From positions 31,659,665 through 31,723,664 of the forward strand of contig CM046881.1 in the NCBI GenBank assembly GCA_025667525.1: a DNA stretch of 64,000 bases. Reading direction: 5' to 3'. Below, one piece after another: positions 1-12,854 of the stretch; position 1 is the first letter of the stretch, and every line of letters begins with the position of its first letter. The notes below the pieces were generated by a model, which was not told the DNA's origin, made no database searches, and saw nothing but the letters and a program-made list of their open reading frames with translations. The position numbers and the translations under genes are program-made. Source of the stretch: Glebionis coronaria. Its lineage: Eukaryota > Streptophyta > Magnoliopsida > Asterales > Asteraceae.

Positions 1-921
1 GAAGAACCAAAGGTTAAAAATACCTTAAACTCTAGTACTTTGTCCCAAGAAAAGACTGCTGTGACCAAAAATATTGTTTATCCACCTTTAATGAACAACT
101 TTATTTCTGAGTAATCTAAGACTAGTTCTGCTCCCAAGCAGGTAAAAACTCCTAGCAAGATATTAGAAAACAATGTAAAACATAATAAAGCCAAAAGGGG
201 TGGGCTAGGTTTTGAAAAAGTAAAGTCAAAACAACCTTTTGGGTCTTCTTTAAGAAGAAAAGGATGTTATGTTTGTAGTAGTCTAAGTCATTTTATCAAA
301 GATTGTACATTACATGAAGATAAAATTGTGAAACAAAAGGCTACACAAAGGGTCATGAAAAACAGTAATGGGAAAAATGCACAGGTTTATAGGAATCAGA
401 AACTTAAAAATGACAAACCAAAGTTTGATCACACAAGGGTAGTTAAACAGATTAAAAATAACTCTACCAAAAGTTTTGTTCCTAGGGCAGTACTTATGAA
501 ACAAGGTCTAGTACCTTTAAAGTCTGGTAAAGCAAGTACCGGCAAGTCTAGACCTGCAAGTACTGCTAGACCAAACTTAAGTACTGTTGGTTTAAAGTCT
601 TTAAAACCAAAGTTCTCCAAGACTTCTAAGAAAGTTTTGAAAAAGTTAAAACACCTAGAAGTAAGGATAAAAACAAATCAGTGCAAATGTGGGTTCCTAA
701 AAGAGATAATCATGTGTTAATTAGCAAGTACCGCTAAAGCAGTACTTAAGTCAAAGAAGTCTGAGCACATAGAGTCACCCTATGACTTTGACTACATAAA
801 TGAAACCATGAAGTATAAGAGCAAAAGTAGCATTACTGGGAATTCTTCAGTTCAAACTCTTAAATGTGTAGGTCCCACAAGATCTGAGCCAAATGTGGCT
901 TGGGTCCCTATTAAAAACTAA
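1..921 (+). pseudogene. gag: C1 gag, C-terminal part (nucleocapsid), broken
   Basis: Frame 1 is open except for stops at 112-114 and 718-720 and ends at 919-921. The structural Gag protein packages element RNA in cytoplasmic particles. A CCHC zinc knuckle, CYVCSSLSHFIKDC, lies at about 262-306 with spacing C-X2-C-X4-H-X4-C. It is followed by a basic, Lys- and Ser-rich tail in which the short peptide S-T-A recurs (about 533-590 and 727-735), encoded by the repeated AAGTACYGCTA motif described elsewhere. The tail ends in AWVPIKN, close to the usual junction before the protease in this group. The N-terminal capsid part lies outside the window. Identity as copia Gag rests on the knuckle and the following protease. 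Confidence 0.8.
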
Positions 922-3900
922 TGAGTTTTATTTGTGTACAGGGGCATATAATTGATGAATTAAAAGATAAAGGTATAGTAGATAGTGGATGCTCAAGACA
1001 CATGACAAGAAACAAAGATTTTCTTGCTGAATTTGAAGAATTCAGAGGAGGTCCAGTAGCCTTTGGAGGTAGCAAAGGTAGAATCACTGGAAAAGGGAAA
1101 AACAACACAGGAAAGTTGAAATTTGAAGATGTGTCCTTTGTAAAAGAATTGAATGAGTTCAATCTCTTTTATGTATCACAAATGTGTGATAAGAAGAACA
1201 AGGTGCTATTCACAGACAAATACTGCTTGGTGTTGTCTAAAGACTTTGAGATGCCCAAGGAATCTTAAATACTGCTTAAAGTACCCAGGCAAGAAAATAT
1301 GTACACCTTTAATCTTCATACTATTACTCCAACAGGTGGTATTATGTGTTTTCTAGCTAAGGCTTCTTTAGATGAGTCAAATTTATGGCATAGAAGGTTA
1401 GATCATGTGAATTTCAAGAATCTTAATAGATTGTTGAATAGGAATTTGGTTAGAGGTCTACCTAACAAATCTTTTCAAAATATTTCACATGTGCTGCTTG
1501 TCAAAAAGGTAAACAACATAGAGCCTCTTGTAAGATCAAGACTGTTAACACTATGACAAAACCTTTGCAGCTTTTGCATATGGATTTGTTTGGTCCAGTT
1601 TCTATCAGAAGCATTAGTAATAAGACCTTTTGTCTAGTCATAACTGTTGATTATAGTAGATTCAGTTGGGTTTTCTTTTTAGCTCTTAAAAGTGAAACAA
1701 GTGAATTACTTAAGGATTTTATCATTTTAGTTGAAAATCAGTTCTCTAAACAGGTTTTAATCATTAGGACTGATAATGGGACAAAATTTAAGAATGCTGA
1801 ATTTGATGAATTCTGTAGGTCTAAAGGAATTAAGAGACAATTTAGTAATCCTAGAACTCCACAACAAAATAGAGTAGCTGAAAGGAAGAATAGGACACTG
1901 ATTGAGGCTGCTAGAACTATACTGGCTTATTCACTTTTGCCAAATACCTTTCGGGCAGAAGCAATCAATACTGCATGTTATGTATTAAATAGAGTCCTAG
2001 TAACCAAGCCTCAAAACAAAACACCTTATGAACTCTTGATTGATGTAAAGCCAAACATAAGTCATTTAAGACCTTTTGGGTGTCATATGTCTATACTAAA
2101 TACACTTGATTATTTGGGAAAGTTTGATGGAAAGTCTGATCCAGGATATCTTGTAGGATATTCAATGCAAAGTAAAGCATATAGGGTTTATAATTTGGCA
2201 ACTAAGAAGGTTGAAGAAAATGCTCATGTTAATTTCTTAGAAAATAAACCCAATGTCCCAGGAATAGGTTATGCTTGGATGTTTGATTTAGATTATCTAA
2301 CTAACTCCATGGATTACTATTTTTTGCAAAAGGATTGTCAAACTAACAATGCATATGAGGAGTCAAGTGTAACTAATGCAGGTACTCAAGAAGATGTTTC
2401 TTCATCAGATGATGATGTTCATATCTATGTGCCCAACATGCCTACTGTTACTCCTATGTCTGCCACTCCCAAGAAGCAAACCATGCCATCAAATGATGAT
2501 CAAGCCTCCCAGGAGCTTCAGAGGCTTCAAGATCAAGAAAAGAATGTTACATCTGCTAATAAGCATTCAGGAGAAGAATCTTTTGAGTCACAACACTCAG
2601 CAGTACATACTACACCTAGCGATACTTCATCTGCAAGTACTGCTAAGTCAAAATATGCCAAATCTGTTGACTCACTAGAAGAGATTTTACAAGCCTTGGA
2701 GGATGAAGACTTATATGCTAGTCCAACTGAAGGAATCTTCTCCAAAGCTTCCTATGATGAGCAGGGTGCAGTAACTGATTTCAACAATTTGGAAACAGAA
2801 ATTCCAGTAAGTTCTATTCCCAATCATAAAGTCAACAACAACCATCCTACTACACAGATTATTGGAGATCCCAAATTTGCTGTACAAACCAAAAGACAAC
2901 TTCAAACCAATATTGAAACTCGTGCACTTGTGAGTTATGTCAAACAACAACAGAGAACAAATCATAAAGATACTCAGCATTGTTTGTTTGCTTGTTTCTT
3001 ATCTCAAGTAGAGCCCAAAAACATTTCTCGGGCGCTTGATGAAGAAAGTTGGGTAGATGCCATGCAAGAAGAATTAACACAATTTGAGCTACAAAAAGTT
3101 TGGATTCTTGTGGATCTTCCCTCAGGTAAAAGAGTAATTGGTACTAGATGGGTCTTCAGGAACAAGGAGGATGAAAGAGAGGTTGTTGTGAGGAACAAGG
3201 AAAGAATTGTTGCTCAAGGCTATAGACAGGAAGAAGGGATAGACTATGATGAGTTTTTTGCACCAGTGGCAAGGATAGAAGCCATTAGGTTATTTTTGGC
3301 CTTTGCATCATATATGGGATTTATAGTCTATCAAATGGATGTGAAAAGTACCTTTCTATATGGTACTATTTCAGAGGAGGTATATGTCTCACAACCTCCA
3401 GGTTTTGTAGATCCTAAATTCCCTAGTAGAGTCTACAGGGTTATCAAAGCACTTTATGGTCTGCATCAAGCTCCAAGAGCCTGGTATGCAACCTTATCTA
3501 ATTTTTTGCTAGAACATGGATATAGGAGAGGAACCATTGACAAAACTCTGTTCATCAAGAAGAATGCTAAGGACATCATTCTAGTTCAAGTTTATATTGA
3601 TGACATCATTTTTGGTTCTACCAAGAAGACATGGTGTGAAGAGTTTGAAGCTTTGATGAAAAGAAGATTTCAAATGAGTTCTATGGGAGAACTAACTTTC
3701 TTTTTGGGACTACAAGTCAAATAAAGGAAAGATGGAATATTTATCAATCAAGATAAATATGTTACTGAAATCTTGAAGAAATTTTCATGTATGGATACAA
3801 GGAGTACAAGCACACCTTTTGAAGCCAAGAAGTCTTTATCAACAGAAGAACATGGAGAAGATGTTGACATTCATCTATACAGATCAATGATTGGTTCATC

Positions 3901-4534
3901 GATGTATCTTACTGCTTCAAGGCCAGATATAATGTTTGCTGTGTGTGCCTATTCAAGGTTCCAAGTTCATCCAAAGGTGTCACATCTACATGCTGTGAAG
4001 AAGATTTTTAAATATCTTAAAAGTCAACCCAATTTAGGATTATGGTGTCCTAGAGATTCCACCTTTGAATTGGAAGCTTACTTAGATAGTGATTATGCTG
4101 GAGCTAATCATGATAGGAAATCCACAACAGGATGTTGTCAATTCCTAGGCAGAAGAGTCATATCATGGCAGTGTAAGAAGCAAACCATTGTTGCTACTTC
4201 TACAACTGAAGCTGAATATGTAGCTGCTGCTCATTGTTGTGGACAAATACTTTGGATTCAAAATCAATTGTTGGACTATGGGTTTAACTTCATGAACACC
4301 AAGATTTACATTGATAATGAAAGTACTATATGCATTGTCAAGAATCTAGTATTTCACTCCAAGACCAAGCATATTGAAATAAGACATCACTTTATAAGAG
4401 ATGCTTATGACAAAAAGCTTATTCAAGTCTTGAAGATTCATACAGACAACAATGTAGCTGATTTGTTGACCAAGGCATTTGATGCAAAGAGATTCGAATT
4501 CTTGGTGACACACATTGGTATGCTCAACCAATAA
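922..4534 (+). pseudogene. pol: C1 pol: protease, integrase, reverse transcriptase, RNase H (broken)
   Basis: Copia-order polyprotein that matures the particle, copies RNA to cDNA and integrates it. The protease begins with DSGCSRHMT near 981 (Asp active site). The GAG-pre-integrase zinc region follows (LWHRRLDHVN near 1384). Integrase has HMDLFGP near 1577, RTDNGTKF near 1769 and VAERKNRT near 1876, with 35 residues between the second Asp and the Glu. Reverse transcriptase has a YIDD box near 3594. RNase H runs to the end, with LDSDYAG near 4084 and the TTEAEYVA segment near 4204. Lesions: an in-frame stop at 1266-1268, a frameshift near 1490 that destroys the integrase zinc region, and a stop at 3722-3724 at the end of RT. 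The reading frame ends TAA at 4532-4534. Otherwise well preserved; assignment is secure. Confidence 0.93.
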
Positions 4535-4748
4535 CATGCTGCATATGTTGAGGGGAGGTAATAGCTGTACAAATTTTTATAATTTTTATTGTATAGTCTA
4601 TGTTTTGTGTTTTTGATGTAATTGTAAGTTAATAGAAAAAGATAAAAGAGGTTACATTGTTAGTGGAAAGCATGAACTGGTCAATATTGTGAGGTACCGT
4701 TGTCACTCCAAGTACCGCTAGCACAAATTCAAGTACCGCTTATGTTCC
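4535..4748 (+). other. Spacer between C1 pol and the third ORF, with a PPT-like tract and repeated motif
   Basis: No ORF. A purine-rich tract GTTGAGGGGAGGTAATA lies right after the pol stop (about 4547-4562) and resembles the one before the LTR, so it may be an internal polypurine tract. Near 4693-4775 the sequence holds five copies of GTACCGYT, three of them in the longer form AAGTACCGCT. The same motif recurs in gag, the third ORF and the LTR. Confidence 0.6.
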
Positions 4749-6499
4749 ATGTACCGCTACATGTCCGTTGTACCGTTAAGGGTCTCTTTTGTAAATTTGG
4801 CGGTTTCTTCGCGCTTAGTAATCTCTAAGCATAATTTGGTTGCGAATCTTACTACGAATGATGACTCTCTTGGTTTCCATGAGATGCTTGGTTTCCTATC
4901 TCGAAGTCATGTTCACTTTGCACTCACTGTAAGTCCAGTTGTCTCTATTTCCATTGTTGAACAATTTTGGAATACTGTTGTATTAGGTACTCGGTTTGAT
5001 CAACCTTGCATTAAGGCTAGGGTGAATCATAGAAACATATATGTAACTGAGGTACTACTAAGAGCAAGTTTGAGATTAAATGATGAAAATGGACTTAGTA
5101 TGCTTAATAATACAGAGATTCATTATGGCCTTACAGCCATGGGCTATGGAGGTGGTAGGGAAAGTCTTACTTTCTTTAAATCTTTATTTTCACCTCAATG
5201 GAAATTGCTTTTTCATGCTATTATTCACTGTTTAAGTTCTAAAAGTACATCTTTTGATCAAATTCCTGCTGCATTGGCATCAGCTGGTGTTTGTCTAGCA
5301 AATAACAGGGTTTTTAATTTTTCAAAATTAATTTTTGAAGGCATGACTAGGAATTTGGAAGGGACTAAGAAGTTTTAATGTATCCTAGATTCATTCAGAC
5401 TTTAGTTAGTGACCAAATACCTAACCTACCAGAGTTACCTGATACATGGGATGTTCCTACATTCACAAAGAGAACTTTCTCTTTCTTGATTAAACAAGGC
5501 AATGCCTTTACAGGAACAATAACACCATTGTTTGCTCATATGTTAGCCCAACCTGCCAATCAAGAAGGTGAGAAACCTAGCAATGCTAGTGCTTCTGAGC
5601 AAACTCCTTCTCACCAGAGTTCCCATTCCCTAGAAGATTCATAATCTTCTTCTCACAATGTTGGTGTTCCACCAAACACTGATGAGATGATCCACACACA
5701 TGCTGCTTCTATTGCTGCTAGTGGTTCACCACAAGCACAAGCACCAGAGGTGGTGGATGTTGCAAATTTAACTGCTTTGTGTACAAGTTTGTCCCAATAG
5801 GTACATGTGTTGTAGAAAGAAAAGCTTGTTCAAGACAAGAAAATTGCTGAATTGGAAGCTAGCCTAATCAAATTAGGGAACAAAGTGTCACCTTGGATGA
5901 GGCAACATAGATCTATTCAGAAGTCTGCAATCGAGAAGAAAAGATTCAGGAACCACAAGAAAAGACAACTGAATACAACCAAACAAGGGAGGAATTATGA
6001 AGGACAACCACCTTCTTTTAATAATCAGACAAGGATATCTGGAAATGACATCAATTTTGAATTGGATGAAGATGTCATGGGGACTTATGAAGATGGAACT
6101 GGTTTAGAGACTGGTGTGGATGGACCTTCAAATATGGAGATTCGGCATGAAGAACCACAACCTACTCATGAGGAGCCACAAGTTGAAGAAATTTTGGTAA
6201 CTTAGCCAGCACCACCACTTCAATCACCACTTCAAACAAATTGGAGTTCTTTCTATGAGAAGTTGGAGGAAATTAATATTCAGTTTCCTATATATTCAAC
6301 TCCATCACCACAAAGACAAGTATGGTTTCAAAGGAAACAGACTTTGCAAGTACTGTCTAGATCAAGAATGAGCAATGAATCAGACAAGACTGAAGAGGTG
6401 CAAGTTAAAATGATGACTTTTATGGAAGAAAGAGTATCTGGGGATACACAAGTGATTGAAGAAACAAGTGTGTCTAATACTGGTGAAATCAACATTGTT

Positions 6500-6610
6500 G
6501 AAGATCCAAGTACTGCTAAGCCAACTAAGACGACTGCAAGTACTGCTGACATTGTTGAAGACCCAAGTATTCCTAAGCCAACTAAGCCGATTGCAAGTAC
6601 CGCTGGTGAT
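6500..6610 (+). repeat. Short peptide/DNA repeats within the C1 third ORF
   Basis: About 30-50-base units containing AAGTACYGCT, each encoding S-T-A followed by KPTK or DIVEDPS-like peptides. At least three imperfect units are visible (near 6507, 6537 and 6594). They look like local duplications within the ORF. Confidence 0.6.
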
Positions 6611-8370
6611 CATCCTTCACTAGAAAGTCAAAATCCTTTTGGAGAAGATGAGACTTTAGCCCAATTTCTACTTGATTTAAGAAAGAAGAATTTAGTTGAG
6701 AAACACTAAACAAGCAGAGGCAGAGAAAAGACACAACAAGAAGTTCTTGCCAAAAAGAATCAAATTCAAGGTAAGAAAGTTCAAGCTTCACACCCTACTA
6801 AAGGAATAGTTATTCAACAGCAAGCTAATGAGGAAAGATCTACCAAGCTGAAGAAGAAGCTACCTAAGATTGATCCAAAGGATAAGGGGAAGAAGTAATT
6901 ATTATCAGAGTCTGAAGATGAAAGTGATTCAGATGATGATATAAACAAAGTCATGTATAGATTTAATCAATTGGACCATGATGAGGAATTTGCTTACAGA
7001 ATGCAAGCACAAATTCATGAAAATGAATTACACGAAGAACTTGCAGCAAAGCAGAATTTGCTAGAAGCTAAAAGAATACAGCAAGAATGGAACATACAAG
7101 AGTATGACATGATTCAAGCTGAATTACATGCAAGTGAGCTTCTTGCAGACTCATTGATAGCTGAAGAGAGAGATGCATATGATGAAGCAGAGAAATCAAA
7201 ATTGATTGATGATCTGGTAAGGGAGCAACAAAGATTCTTTGCTGAAAAGAGAAGAAAAGAAAAGATTAAGCCTCCAACTACTATGCAGATTAGAAATCAG
7301 ATGATGAATTTTCTTAAGAAAGTTAAGGGATTTACTCATATTCAGCTGGTCAAGAAGAATTTTGAAGAAATCAAGACTTTGTATGAGCAAAATAAGAGAA
7401 CTGAATTGAATTTTGTTGAGATTGGATCTGAAGCAGATAGAAAAGCTGTTGAAGAGTTTAAGAGACATCTGCAACAACAAAGGCAATTTGGTAGTACTCC
7501 TAGAATTGAGCCAAGTACTGTTGAACCTACAAATACATCTCCACCTATCAAGACCACTTATGTGAGGAACAATAGAAAGGAGAAGGTAAGTTCAAGGGAG
7601 GAAGAGACTGCTCAAAGAATGAATACAGGAGTTGAAACTCAAGATATTGCTCAGACTGAAAATGTACAAGCAGTACATACATAGTCAACAGTACATACAA
7701 CAGTACATATGAGGAGACGGTACATACAAATTTGGAAGAGGGTTCAACAGAACTTGAGGGAATTTCGAAGGGTGTTAAAAGGAAAAGGTCAACAAAGACA
7801 AAGAAGAAAGCCAAGAGGGCTGAATCAACAGCAGAGGATAGTGATGATGATGAGAGCTTGATGAAGTACTTGAAGATTGTAAAATTTGAAGATCAATGTA
7901 TTGATACAGAGATTTTTGGAAAGAGAGCATCCATTGCTAAATGGATTTACTCTATGTCTGAAGGACTTGAAGCTCATGGAATTCAGAGAACTGATGGCAC
8001 AACAAGGATATTCAGACTTTTGGAGGATATTCTTCATATTCTTGACAGACAAGATATTCAAGATCTTTCAAGGTTAGTTTAAGAAGCCAGTGCAGGTAAA
8101 ACTGAAGTATCACTATTATACTGGGAATTTCTCTTTATGTATGAGCCATATAATTGTGATCAAGAAATGTTGAAAGAATTAGAGAATCAGGTTCCTTGTT
8201 ACTGGAGATATTATAGGTCATGTGGATTGCATATTTTAGATGTAGATGATGTTACATACTATATGTTGCAAGAGAAAACTTACCCTTTCAAAAGAAATTT
8301 GCTGGAAAGGATGTTAGAATAACAATTGGAAGTAACAGAAGAATCTGCTGATGCTTTGGAGTTGATCAGA

Positions 8371-11300
8371 TGCAACACCCCCAATTTCATGTCATAGCAG
8401 CGGAAGGTCATTGGGTGTTACTATTATGGTTCAATCTCAATATCAAAGAAAACGCCTAAAAAACGAGTCGTTTTAATAAAAAGTACATCCATTGATTATT
8501 TAAAGGTAAAACAGTTCACACACGGTCCCAAATTGTTTTCAAGTTTACACAACATAACAAACGATAAAAGTTTCTTTGAATGGACATTGTTTAGAAAAGC
8601 GGGCCAAAACATTTCATAAGCAAGCTACACGAAACCGCCTTCCTTTAAGGGCCTTCTTCATGGACCTGAGATAAAACATGCTATAAAGTCAACAAAAATG
8701 CTGAGTGAATCTATATAGTTTAAATTAAATAAACGAACACAAGTATTCTGAATAAACCTTCAATGGTTGACAATCATGTGGATCAGACATAATCATCGTT
8801 GTTATTACATAAGTCTCATGACATTGAACGTTAACATATATTATTTCAGCCCAACACACCTAGCCAAGTGCGTATATTTCTCTTATACAATTACATCCGA
8901 TGTTTCATTACTAGTGCATCACAACACCACGCGATAGCTAGTCGCGACCGGACTGGGCGTCACCCCGATAGATCTATCCATAGTATTAGCGTTCATTCGA
9001 TTAACAATTCATGATTCAATGGGTCTTTTAAGGCTAGAAGCAAACATATGTAAATAACTTTCATCTAGCATACAATCGGGTCCTTTGTGTTCTATTTTTA
9101 AAACAAGCATGTTATCCCCGTCGCAGGTTTTAAAAATCTTTACAAGATAGTATAAAAGTGAGGCTATAGAGTCACCTTGGTACAATAGTAGTAATATGAC
9201 GATCACCGACGATAAGTGATGCCCGTTAAACACGAAGACCGCAACCTACCAAATAAGGTGCGTTCGTTAATAAATGACTCAAGTATAAATAATACTTAGA
9301 TAATACAAAACTCAATTTATAAAACCATGAAAAATCCCAAAAATAATTATAATACAAGTGTACTTCTACACCCTTTTACATGTTAACTTTATTAGACTAT
9401 ATGATCAATAAAAATCTGCCGGTACTTACCGAAAGTACAAGCTCATTTGCCTTACTTAAACTATTCCGTTTTCGACGAAACTTGGTCACAAACTCACATA
9501 TAATATGAATAAGACTCAGTTTAAATTTCATTCAAAAATATTACTTCTAAGACCTTCTGCCCGACACACCTTCGTGTTATAAAAACCGGACAGTTTTACG
9601 TCTTCAACTCGTAAAACCATTTTGACTTATCTAAACAACTCCGTTTACAAAACCGACACTCAGGTTTGAAAATAGACTCATGACCTGAGGTATAGACTTC
9701 AACATCAGTCCTTGAACATTTTTAAAACTCATTTTATAGTCCCCGAGATTCGATCCAAATATCGACAACAATTTTCGGATTGTGCCGATACTCGTCTCCC
9801 GGTACACGAATACTAAAATTGGCATAACTTCTCGCTCGTTTGGAGCTAGAAGCTCTATCTTATATCAAATCGAAGCTAACGAAATTCTCTAAGACCCTAT
9901 ATTATTAGTTTAACAAGTTTATTACAGTAAGTAATTCAAAAATCCCCTTTTACCTACTGGTCTAAAATGGTCATCTAAAAATCATACCAAATCACCATTT
10001 CGACCCATTTCAACAATTTACATACTTCTAATATTACCCTAATATTATCATAACACATTTATCTAACTCCTAACAACCTCAAATTCAATCTAACAAAAAT
10101 CAAATATATAAAAACCATGCATGCAACAACAACCCCACTCAAATATAATAATAATAACAACAATTATAACCATAAAAATGGATCAAACACATGTTCTTCA
10201 CCAAAATTTTGAAAGAAAATTAAAGTGTATGCATGTGGGAAAATTTTATACCAAAATGAAGCTTATCAAATTTCTAGGATGGGTATTTGATTAGTTTTGG
10301 AAGAATCAAAGTAGAAATCAAAATTGTTTTTGAAGGATATAGGGGGGTGGACGGCTAGATTGAAGAACAAGAGAGAGGTGGGTGAAAATTTTGTAAGAAA
10401 TGAATTTTTAATTATAACTTGTTAGTGGAATATCCTTAAATAGTCCAAGGTTAGGGTAGATTTTATCATTTAGGCATAGTTTTGGTCCAAAATGCAACTA
10501 AATAGTTTACAAGGTAGAAAATGTAAATTGTAAATTTTGAAAATGTTTAAGAGGCTCGGGTTTCGTAAAAATACTTTTCGAAAGTTAAAATGCTTCATAA
10601 ATATAATAATAAAGCTTCGACACGACTTAAAACGTAATTAAATCGAAAACATCGAAAATATAAAATATCGAGACAATTGATAATAAAACATAAATTTTTG
10701 GGCATCCGTCGGTATCGCGATCACTAATAGTTCTCGTCATTCGTTAAAACGTAAAACACGAGAAATAAAGATTAAATAAAATAAAAATCATTTTATGATA
10801 AATTGAGAAATATAATATCGATACCTAACATATTCCTTGCCGGTTTTCATCTAATCGACATTCTTACGCTAGTTTCATGTCATAACCTTCTCGGTTAGTC
10901 GATAATTTAAAATTCTCATTAAATAAACACGTAATACGTAATAGTCGAGATTAAAGTAACAAGAGATGATATGTACACGGACCGAATCACTATGCACACA
11001 GAAATATAAGATGAAATGACATTATTGCCCCTAAAAAGTTACTTTTCCATAAGTTTGACCACTCCAAAAGTTTTGGTACTTCTTTTCTGTTAGTTTGATC
11101 TCTCTCTCTGTCTTCCATATATATCCAAATATTTCACCATGCGATGTAACGTTTCATAAAACCACCGAATGTAAGATATTTTTCTAATACTTATAAAATC
11201 CCGACAAAAGGATAACTTATGATCTGAGTTTATTTCATTCGATCCACCATCGATCAATAATCATAGTTCTCCTGCAGTTGACATTGATTAAGTTCACTAT

Positions 11301-11992
11301 CGTTGTACTCCACATCAATTTTCGAAGCCATATTTAACTGTCAGCTTTTGGAACCTCTTATAAAATGTTCTACTCTCCCAGATGGTTCCGGCAACCATCA
11401 AATTCGACAGTTCATTAATAAGACACCAAATCAGTTCAATATAGTAGAATCAATTTCTGCAAACGGTGGCCCCACTTGGGCGTCAAAAGGCCGATCAAAA
11501 TCGTTAACATTCAACTGTTAGAGGGAGGGGTGGCTAAATACTAATATGATTATCATATAAAAATACTAAGAATAAGATCATACATAACCCGACGAAAAGA
11601 GATCTGTGAATCATTAATCTTTTGATTTTATTAACTATATGATGGATAGAATGTAAGAGCTTTTTATTTCATCGATTAATTCGATCATACTAAATAAACC
11701 TTCCAACTTTAGCAGTTTTTTAAGAGCTGGTGACTTAATTGCTAAGGATACGCCAGGTTTTGTTGCCGTGTTAAAAGAAAAAAAAAGAGAGATAAGAAGA
11801 ATGGTGTAATAATGGTAGTTTAGCAACAATATACACAGTGCAGAACTATCGGAGAGATAAAAAGAGAATAAGGTAAAAGCGCTACTAAGGGTATTAATGT
11901 ACTTTCATCTTCACTTGCTGTGTGCAAAGTAATTTGCTCCGTGTACATATCAACTGCCTAAAGTAACGACCTGAAATTGACAGATTGTCACA
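8371..11992 (-). mobile_element. Minus-oriented gypsy-type solo LTR inserted in C1
   Basis: The plus strand starts TGCAACACCCCC and ends GATTGTCACA. On the minus strand this is TGTGACAATC to GGGTGTTGCA, the TG...CA form with GGTGTT(A/G)CA ends seen in Tekay-like LTRs. The flanks are TCAGA (8366-8370) and TCAAA (11993-11997), a 5-bp duplication with one mismatch. Removing the insert and one duplication restores the reading frame of the C1 third ORF. No gag or pol remains, so this is a solo LTR left by recombination. It is about 3.6 kb long, of which about 1 kb is a later MULE-like insertion. The small ORFs inside have no coding signal. Confidence 0.75.
10961..11958. mobile_element. MULE-like non-autonomous DNA transposon inside the solo LTR
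   Basis: Long imperfect terminal inverted repeats (about 75 bp) share GATATGTACACGG near 10968 and its reverse complement near 11939-11951, with a further match around TTTGCACACAG. The 9-bp sequence TAAAGTAAC flanks both ends (10952-10960 and 11959-11967), the duplication length typical of Mutator-like elements. No transposase ORF is present, so the element would depend on enzyme supplied elsewhere. Confidence 0.7.
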
Positions 11993-12114
11993 TCAAAATG
12001 GTTAAACAACAAATCAAGGATTTGAAAGATGAGGAAGAAGCTGAGAAAGAGCCTTAAGTGTTTGACTTTCAGTCACACTTCACAAATGGTTCTCAGTTCA
12101 CCATGTCTAACATA

Positions 12115-12436
12115 CATAAGAACTGGCTAGTCCATAAGCAAACGGTTTGTGGTAAAGACTTATCAAATCCGTTGAAAGCTGATAGTTTGCTAAAAACTAT
12201 ATGGTTCTAACTCACCTTTTTTCGAGACAAAGAGTTGGCTAGTCCTAAACAAACGATACTAGGTTTAGACTTTATCAAATCCGTTGATGGTTGACAATTT
12301 ACCAAAAATTGTAAGGTTTTCATTACACCTTATTCTTTAAGAATAAAGTATTGGCTATTCCAGAGTGTACGGCTAACTGGGAAAGAATTTATTAAATCCG
12401 TTGATAGCTGGTGATTTGCTAAAAATCATGAAGCCA
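12115..12436 (+). repeat. Three diverged tandem repeats at the end of the C1 third ORF
   Basis: Three units of roughly 97-117 bp (about 12115-12222, 12223-12339, 12340-12436) share TTGGCTA, then AAACG, TTTATCAAATCCGTTGA and GATTTGCTAAAAA-like blocks. The first unit reads NWLVHKQTV...NPLKADSLLKT. I recall the same repeated peptide at the end of the third ORF in Asteraceae copia copies. The units are full of stops here. Confidence 0.7.
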
Positions 12437-12470
12437 ATACAAATTGGTTTTTGTTGTTAACTATTTTATT

Positions 12471-12854
12471 TCAGGTATGAAGATTGCAAGCAAAGAAGTA
12501 TTTAAAAGATACTTAGAAGGTTTTGTCTCATCAAATCAAGACAAAGGTTCATGATTCAGAGTTCAAAGACTAAACTCAAGAAGACAATAACTGATGCTGC
12601 AAAGATAAGTGAATGTTTAGAAGACACAAGAAGATCATAGTTTGAAGACAAAGATGATACTCATGATGTTTGAAGATTATCTTATCAGAAGAAGATCTAT
12701 ATTTGAAGTGTTTGGCTACATTCAGTTGGATACAAATACAAATTACCAAGTTCAATCCAAGGATGAAGGAAAGACTGAATACATGTATTTTAATACATCC
12801 AGTACAAGAGAAACAAGAAGACAACAAGTTATCATTTCTTGTTTAGGGGAGGAT
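12471..12854 (+). other. C1 3' untranslated region with polypurine tract
   Basis: Purine-rich, non-coding, with many AGAAGA and GAAGAC steps. It ends in TTTAGGGGAGGAT (12842-12854) directly before the LTR, the expected primer for plus-strand DNA synthesis. The 108-residue ORF at 12642 runs into the LTR and is not credible. Confidence 0.65.

Larger units (their letters stand above)
4749..12470 (+). pseudogene. C1 third ORF (env position), decayed and split by a solo LTR
   Basis: Long ORF after pol, of unknown function, found in this position in Sirevirus-type elements. I recognise its segments (YIKQFWN-like near 4955, LFSPQWK near 5188, FNFSKLIFEGM near 5310) as a protein recurrent in Asteraceae copia elements; this is recall, not a search. 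The 209-residue N-terminal part ends near 5376 in a one-base frameshift, after which the frame continues at 5378 (MYPRF). Further stops occur, for example at 5641 and 6203. The middle is Glu/Lys-rich and predicted coiled coil (about 6953-7480). The conserved C-terminal block (YMLQEKTYPF near 8263) is followed by a solo LTR at 8371. The same frame resumes at about 11998 (VKQQIKDLKDEEEAEKEP) and passes into three tandem repeats. No signal peptide or clear membrane segment was seen, so calling it an envelope gene is not supported. Confidence 0.72.

Noticed and set aside
4749..8330. Calling the third ORF of C1 an envelope gene
   Set aside because: No signal peptide, fusion peptide or clear membrane anchor; only the position fits.
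11303..11829. Small ORFs inside the MULE-like element as transposase remnants
   Set aside because: No transposase motif; composition is non-coding.
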